A stretch of 36,156 bases of DNA from an uncultured Burkholderiales bacterium (GTDB taxonomy: Bacteria; Pseudomonadota; Gammaproteobacteria; Burkholderiales; Burkholderiaceae_C). The stretch spans positions 1 through 36,156 of the forward strand of contig CAIRQX010000069.1 of assembly GCA_903880855.1 (NCBI GenBank), read 5' to 3'. A program made the position numbers and the translations under genes. How positions within the stretch are numbered: position 1 is the stretch's first letter; every line of letters starts with the position of its first letter. A model generated the notes under the pieces. That model was not told where the DNA came from, searched no databases, and was given only the letters and a program-made list of their open reading frames with translations. Below, piece by piece: positions 31,426 to 36,156 of the stretch.

Positions 31426-34350
31426 ATGCCATATTTCTCAACAGGTGCAGCATTGACTGCCTCATTAAATGCACTTCCAGCTGGCGTAGTTGGCTCTTAC
31501 AAGGCATTTGATGCGTTCTTTTACGCTGGTCAATACATGACCAGTTACTCTGGTAACCTGACGCCAATCGAGCACTTTGTTCAAATAGGTGCTGCTCGTG
31601 GTAACAAGCCAAATGCTGACTTTGATCCTGTTTATTATCAGCAAAAATACCCAGATTTGGCCAATTTGGATTCTGCAGATCTCCTGTTTCACTATGTCAA
31701 ATTCGGTTTAAACGAAGGCCGTCCAGGCAATACCTCTTTGGGTAGTGTAAATTGGTCAACATATCTCACAAGTAATCCAGATGTTGCAACGTTTGTCAAT
31801 GCAAACTTGGCAAGCTTTGGCGGCAGTGTTACAAACGGTGCGATTGCCCACTACGTTAAATTTGGTGCGGCGGAGGGTCGTTCAGTTCCAGGCATTGTGA
31901 CTGGCCAGACTTTCACGCTCACTACTGGTGTGGACACAACAGGTGTTATGCAAGCCGACGTGACCAAGTCAACATCCACAGCTGGTAACGACACTTTTAA
32001 CTCTACAGCTGCAACTTTGAACGCTTTTGACAATATCAACGGTGGTGCAGGTACTGACACACTTAATATTGATGACACAGCTACTGGTGAATTGGCATCA
32101 TTCTCTGGTGTGACATTGACAAGCGTTGAAAAAATCCAAATTAACTCTAAACTCGGCTTGCTTGGTGGCGCCCTTAATACATCGAGCGCTACTTCATTCC
32201 CTGGATTGACCGACCTAACAGTTGCGATGACTACGCCAGGTGCTGCTCAAACCATCACTGCAGCAACAACAACCAAAGTAACAGCTTCTGCAACTGCCGG
32301 TGCCCAAGACCTGACTATCGTTGGTGGTGGTGTTACCGGAAGTGCAACTACAACAGGCGCTGGTAATGTTCTCGTTGGTCAGGCTACTACTCCAGCTTCA
32401 ACGGATGCAAATGCATACACTTCGGTTACTGCTAAAACTGGTACCGGTAATGTTGATATCACAGACAACTCAGGCGCATCTGGTGTTGTTGGGTCAACCT
32501 TGACCTCTGTGACAGTCGAAAGCACTTCTGGTACTACTACCCTGACAGGTAAAGGTATCATTGATATTGCATTAAAAGATACAAGCGGTGCCGTTAACTT
32601 GACAAACGCTACAACCACTGCACACGCCTTTAACCTCAATTTGAAAGGTGTGACAGCCGGTACCATTACCGATACATCTGGTAATGCAACAACTTCTACA
32701 ATTACAACAGCGGCAACTACAGCGGCAGCAACAGGTAACACAATTACTTTGGCTGGTGCAAAGTTGGCTGCATTGACAGTTGATGGAACTAAATCTCTAA
32801 CACTTACTTCGACATTGGCCAAGCTGGCAACTGTTGTTATCAAGGGCGCTGGCGGTGTTTCTTCGGACTTCTCTGGTGACGGTGCTACTACAACAGCTGG
32901 TTTTGTGACTTCTGTTGACACTACTGGCTCAACTGCTGCAGCCAGCACAACAAACGGCACTATCGCAAATGCAATCACCATTGGTACATCGACAATCTAC
33001 ACTGGCGGTGCTGGTGTAGATAACGTGACAGTGGGCGCATCTACAAAGGCGTTAACTTTGGGTGCTGGTAACGACTCGTTGACTTTGACTGCCGCGTTAG
33101 GCACAGGCGCTACTGTTGATGGAGGTGATGGCACTGATTCGTTGGTCGTAACTCTGGCAATTGCTGAGGCAATTGCAGCTAGCTCAACCATCAATGACAA
33201 GCTTACAAGTATTGAAAGACTTGATATCGCTGCGCCAACATTCACCGCTTCAAACACCATTGAGCTGGGTTTCATGGCTAAAGTTAATAGCTACGTCAGA
33301 ATTGGTGCTGCTACAGGTGCGTTTACAGAAACAATTAATAACGTTGCTTCAGGTGGCACGGTTGAGTTGTACGGTAATAACGGAGCTACAGGTATCACTA
33401 TTGGCGTGAAGGATGCAGCTTTCGGCTCAGCAGACTCTTTGACATTGGCTTTGTCTGCTACTGCTACTGGCGTGCGTGCTGGTGGTGCTGTTACCGTTGC
33501 TAACACTGAAACTATTAATGTTGTGACAAGCATGACTGCTTCAACTTATGCCAATAACTTGGATACTTTGGCTTTGACTGCTGCTGCTGCAAAAACAATT
33601 AATGTTTCAGGTAACCAAGGCCTCAACTTGACTTCTGCCACAGGCACAGCAGTAACAAGAATTGACGCTAGCGGTTTGACTGGCACAGACAACGCGTTCA
33701 CAGTTACTACAGGTGCCTTGGTCGCTGCAACAGTTGCCGCTCCAACTGCAACAATCATTGGTTCTTCAATGGGTATTAACACTATTGTCGCAACCAACTC
33801 TTTGAAACCTGTCAACATTTCTGTTGGTGGTACTGCCAACACGAAAGCTAACGTATTGACTGGTAGCGCTTTGGGTGAAACCATTGCCGGTGGTGCTGGT
33901 GATGACACTATCACTGGTGGTGGCGGATTGGATACCTTGACAGGTAACGGCGGTTCAGATATTTTCGCTATCACTGACGGAAGCGGAACTGCTACTGGCC
34001 GAGTCGTTATTACAGACTTTGTGCGTACTGCGACAGCAGGTACAAACGACACCTTGGTCTTAGATGGTACTGCAATTGTGTGGGCTACTGCTGCCGCGGG
34101 TTGGACTGTTACAACTGGTGTCTTGACTAAGGCCGGTGCTAGCGTTGCTGACTTCTATGCTGCTGTTAGTGGCGCCGCGAGTGCAACATTAGAAACTGCA
34201 GCTTTTGAAAATGGCGGAAACACTTATGTGTTCTACGCAGGTGCAACTAACGCAACAACAGACGATGTTTTTGTGGAGTTGACGGGTGTTACTGGCATCA
34301 CTAGCTTGAACACAACTACTGCTGGCGCAAACGTTTTGGTTTTCTCTTAA
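31426..34350 (+). CDS. RsaA-like S-layer / RTX calcium-binding surface protein
   Basis: The 974-residue protein is Thr/Ala/Gly/Val-rich, has no cysteine and no Sec signal: the profile of a type I-secreted S-layer protein. Residues 28-61, 66-99 and 109-152 are three imperfect repeats (FDP.YY...YPDL ... HYVKFG..EGR). From ~160 it is beta-strand-rich with Ca-binding nonapeptide-like patches at ~185-217 (NINGGAGTDTL), ~525-575 (TLGAGNDSLTL, VDGGDGTDSLV) and ~810-850 (GGAGDDTITGGGGLDTLTG). The C-terminal ~60 residues, ending in LVFS, would be the uncleaved secretion signal. From memory, the region after ~520 strongly resembles Caulobacter RsaA, which is of similar length (1026). RsaD/E/F-type secretion genes are not in the window. 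Confidence 0.87.
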   Translation: MPYFSTGAALTASLNALPAGVVGSYKAFDAFFYAGQYMTSYSGNLTPIEHFVQIGAARGNKPNADFDPVYYQQKYPDLANLDSADLLFHYVKFGLNEGRPGNTSLGSVNWSTYLTSNPDVATFVNANLASFGGSVTNGAIAHYVKFGAAEGRSVPGIVTGQTFTLTTGVDTTGVMQADVTKSTSTAGNDTFNSTAATLNAFDNINGGAGTDTLNIDDTATGELASFSGVTLTSVEKIQINSKLGLLGGALNTSSATSFPGLTDLTVAMTTPGAAQTITAATTTKVTASATAGAQDLTIVGGGVTGSATTTGAGNVLVGQATTPASTDANAYTSVTAKTGTGNVDITDNSGASGVVGSTLTSVTVESTSGTTTLTGKGIIDIALKDTSGAVNLTNATTTAHAFNLNLKGVTAGTITDTSGNATTSTITTAATTAAATGNTITLAGAKLAALTVDGTKSLTLTSTLAKLATVVIKGAGGVSSDFSGDGATTTAGFVTSVDTTGSTAAASTTNGTIANAITIGTSTIYTGGAGVDNVTVGASTKALTLGAGNDSLTLTAALGTGATVDGGDGTDSLVVTLAIAEAIAASSTINDKLTSIERLDIAAPTFTASNTIELGFMAKVNSYVRIGAATGAFTETINNVASGGTVELYGNNGATGITIGVKDAAFGSADSLTLALSATATGVRAGGAVTVANTETINVVTSMTASTYANNLDTLALTAAAAKTINVSGNQGLNLTSATGTAVTRIDASGLTGTDNAFTVTTGALVAATVAAPTATIIGSSMGINTIVATNSLKPVNISVGGTANTKANVLTGSALGETIAGGAGDDTITGGGGLDTLTGNGGSDIFAITDGSGTATGRVVITDFVRTATAGTNDTLVLDGTAIVWATAAAGWTVTTGVLTKAGASVADFYAAVSGAASATLETAAFENGGNTYVFYAGATNATTDDVFVELTGVTGITSLNTTTAGANVLVFS

Positions 34351-34353
34351 GCC

Positions 34354-34446
34354 AACAAGCCAAATCACCCCCTCAAAAGGGTGACTTGTTAAGGTTTTAA
34401 ACCTCCCGACCTCATCCCTCACAAGGGGGTGGGGTTTTCTTATTTT
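34354..34446 (+). terminator. Double-hairpin terminator after the S-layer gene
   Basis: Hairpin 1 pairs AACAAG...TCACCC with GGGTGA-CTTGTT (34354-34390, CCAAA bulged). Hairpin 2 pairs ACCTCATCCCT with AGGGGGTGGGGT (34409-34435, two or three G-U pairs) and ends in TTTTCTTATTTTT. Two stacked stems after a very highly expressed gene are expected to protect the mRNA and stop readthrough into the methyltransferase. Confidence 0.75.
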
Positions 34447-34461
34447 TAAAGCACTTCTTTT

Positions 34462-35997
34462 ATGAACGACTGGGCATCAGGCTACGTAGCCGACATCGGA
34501 TACACCTTTGGCTACTACTTAGAACTCAACCCCTTGCGTGCCCGTTTGGCCTTTCTGAATACTGGTCTGGTGCCCCCTGAGAGCGGTGTTCACTGCGAGT
34601 TAGGCTTCGGCCAGGGCATGAGTGCCAATATCCATGCAGCAGCCTCTGCTAATACTTGGTTCGCCACAGACTTCAACCCCGCCCAAGCAGGTTTTGCACA
34701 GTCCTTAGCTGCTGCTTCTGGCGCCAACGCTCACCTCTACGACGAAGCATTTGCCGACTTTTGTACGCGCACAGATTTACCCGAGTTCGACAGCATTGGC
34801 CTGCACGGTATTTGGAGCTGGATCAACGACGAAAACCGCGCAGTTATCGTGGACTTCATTCGAAGGAAGCTCAAAGTAGGCGGTGTCTTGTACATCAGCT
34901 ACAACACCCAACCCGGCTGGGCGGCCATGGCTCCTATGCGGGACTTGCTCTGCGAGCATTCAGAAGTCATGGGTATTGCAGGCCAAGGTATCGTTAAACG
35001 AATTGACGGTGCATTGGACTTTGCCGACAAGCTGTTGGCGACGAGCCCCATCTACCTCAAAGCCAACCCGGTGGTGACAGAGCGCATGAAGGACATGAAA
35101 GCACACAACCGCAACTACCTCGCCCACGAATACTTCAACCGTGATTGGCTGCCCATGCCTTTCTCCAAAATGGCGCAGTGGTTGGCCCCTGCCAAGGTGG
35201 ACTTTGCTTGCAATGCAGATTATTTAGGCCACATTGATCAGATAAACCTCACAGCGGACCAACAGGCTTTGCTAGAAGATATTCCAGACGCGATGTTTAA
35301 GCAAACAGTGCGCGACTTCATGGTCAACCAGCAGTTTCGCAAGGACTATTGGGTTAAAGGAGCTAGACGGCTATCCCAACTGGAGCAAGCCGAAGCCTTT
35401 AGAGCGCAAAGGGTCTTACTGGCTGTTCACCGTGCCGATGTATCGTTAAAAGTCACCGGAGCCCTTGGGGAGGCCGCCATGCAAGAGGCGGTGTACAATC
35501 TGATATTGGATGCATTGGCCGACCATAAGCCCAAAACATTAGGTCAACTCGAGCAAGCGCTTCAAGGCCAGAACATTGCCTTTGCCCAGCTCTTGCAGGC
35601 GGTGATGATCCTGGCAGCCACCGCTACGCTGGCAGCTGTGCAAGACGAAGCCATTACGCCTAATGCTAAGAAACACACCGACAAACTCAACGCCCTGCTG
35701 ATGGACAAAGCCCGCGGTAGTGCCGACATCGCGAAATTAGCGAGCCCTGTCACGGGGGGTGGTGTAACCGTCAACCGCTTTCAGCAACTGTTTGTGCTTG
35801 CCTTGCAGCAGGGCAAGAAAAAGCCCGAAGACTGGGCCGCATTTGTGGCACAAATCTTGGCCGAACAAGGGCAAAAGATTATCAAGGAAGGCAAGACGTT
35901 GGAAACTGCAGAAGAGAATCTGATAGAACTGATAACCCAGGCCAAGGAGTTTGCTTTAAAGCAACTACCTATCCTAAAAGCATTACAAATTGCTTAA
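34462..35997 (+). CDS. SAM methyltransferase with methyltransferase-regulatory domain (protein-lysine-methyltransferase-like)
   Basis: The 511-residue protein has the SAM-binding loop HCELGFGQGMS at residues 44-54, FATDFNP, SIGLHGIWSWIN and KVGGVLYISYNTQPGW, the last a signature of this group. A helical regulatory domain of the PF10119 type follows (LAHEYFNRDWLPMPFSKM ... CNADYLGHID). The last ~170 residues are alpha-helical with winged-helix character. Family members include rickettsial enzymes that methylate lysines of outer-membrane protein OmpB. Its position right after the S-layer gene suggests the S-layer protein as substrate, an inference. No ribosome site is obvious before ATG 34462, which lies 16 bases after the terminator. 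Confidence 0.82.
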   Translation: MNDWASGYVADIGYTFGYYLELNPLRARLAFLNTGLVPPESGVHCELGFGQGMSANIHAAASANTWFATDFNPAQAGFAQSLAAASGANAHLYDEAFADFCTRTDLPEFDSIGLHGIWSWINDENRAVIVDFIRRKLKVGGVLYISYNTQPGWAAMAPMRDLLCEHSEVMGIAGQGIVKRIDGALDFADKLLATSPIYLKANPVVTERMKDMKAHNRNYLAHEYFNRDWLPMPFSKMAQWLAPAKVDFACNADYLGHIDQINLTADQQALLEDIPDAMFKQTVRDFMVNQQFRKDYWVKGARRLSQLEQAEAFRAQRVLLAVHRADVSLKVTGALGEAAMQEAVYNLILDALADHKPKTLGQLEQALQGQNIAFAQLLQAVMILAATATLAAVQDEAITPNAKKHTDKLNALLMDKARGSADIAKLASPVTGGGVTVNRFQQLFVLALQQGKKKPEDWAAFVAQILAEQGQKIIKEGKTLETAEENLIELITQAKEFALKQLPILKALQIA

Positions 35998-36030
35998 GAC
36001 ATTTTGCAATATTAACCAAAGGAAATTTAA

Positions 36031-36156
36031 ATGCCCACAATCAAAATCGACGATAAAGAATACGACTTCGACAAGCTCTCTGACGAAGCCAAAGCCCAGT
36101 TAGCCTCAATACAGTTCTGCGACCAAGAACTTCAACGTCTCCAAGCCCAAGCCGCT
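36031..36156 (+). CDS. Small DUF6447-like protein, 5' part (runs off the window)
   Basis: ATG 36031 follows AAAGGA at good spacing, 33 bases after the methyltransferase stop. The 42 visible residues start MPTIKIDDKEYDFDKLSDEA and continue with a charged helix (FCDQELQRLQAQ). This is the pattern of the short (~60-80 residue) DUF6447 proteins of unknown function. It probably shares the methyltransferase transcript. Confidence 0.7.
   Translation, partial: MPTIKIDDKEYDFDKLSDEAKAQLASIQFCDQELQRLQAQAA

Noticed and set aside
32379..32981. 200-aa antisense frame inside the S-layer gene
   Set aside because: It mirrors the Thr/Ala/Gly-rich, stop-poor sense coding; it gives a low-complexity Val/Ala protein with no start context.
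31978..34000. Repetitive S-layer DNA considered as a CRISPR-like or tandem-repeat array
   Set aside because: The repeats are imperfect, codon-phased and explained by Thr/Gly-rich protein repeats; spacing is irregular.
33546..34052. 168-aa antisense frame inside the S-layer gene
   Set aside because: Same low-complexity shadow of the sense repeats.

Overview
The window looks like the chromosome of a betaproteobacterium of the order Burkholderiales, most likely a freshwater Comamonadaceae member (Limnohabitans/Rhodoferax-like). This rests on the gene order LemA-rsmB-DUF4390-ntrY-short ntrX-tRNA-Phe and on the codon style of those genes. It is an inference from gene order and protein features, not from a database search.

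Layout. (1) 1-5.4 kb: a tightly overlapped housekeeping block with the LemA family 3' end, rsmB, a DUF4390 exported protein, the NtrY-type sensor kinase and an NtrX-type regulator that lacks the AAA+ domain. (2) 5.45-11.1 kb: an intact tRNA-Phe(GAA) gene, then a visibly AT-richer island closed by a 46-bp near-perfect copy of the tRNA 3' half (44/46 identical). The island carries an O-antigen ligase/polymerase-like membrane protein, two glycosyltransferases and two methyltransferase-like proteins, plus gene debris. I see no integrase. (3) 11.1-12.5 kb: a terminator, a stand-alone undecaprenyl diphosphate synthase gene and the broken remains of an IS3-type orfA. (4) 12.5-18.2 kb: a polysaccharide assembly operon with a rhamnosyltransferase-like GT2, a polyprenyl-phosphate sugar-1-phosphate transferase, another GT2 and a WbsX+RgpF two-domain protein. 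(5) 18.2-23.8 kb: a sensory cassette of TonB-dependent receptor, solitary ABC-type substrate-binding protein, hybrid histidine kinase and LuxR-type response regulator, set inside the polysaccharide genes in the same direction. (6) 23.8-31.2 kb: an ABC polysaccharide exporter (Wzm, and a Wzt fused to a glycosyltransferase), a NeuD-type acetyltransferase, a DegT-type sugar aminotransferase, a GT2 and an acyltransferase-3 membrane protein, closed by a large terminator. (7) 31.3-36.2 kb: its own promoter, then a 974-residue RsaA-like S-layer/RTX protein, a double-hairpin terminator, a protein-lysine-methyltransferase-like gene and the start of a small DUF6447-like gene.

How the parts may work together. 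UppS would supply the lipid carrier, the 13.4-kb sugar-phosphate transferase would start the chain, the GTs would extend it, the aminotransferase and NeuD protein would make or modify an N-acylated amino sugar, and Wzm/Wzt-GT would export the glycan. The arrangement recalls Caulobacter, where an N-acetylperosamine O-polysaccharide exported by an ABC system anchors the RsaA S-layer. Here the S-layer candidate lies directly downstream of such a cluster. The embedded receptor/SBP/kinase/regulator cassette is the best candidate for an undescribed system: an envelope-spanning sensor that could tune surface glycan or S-layer production.
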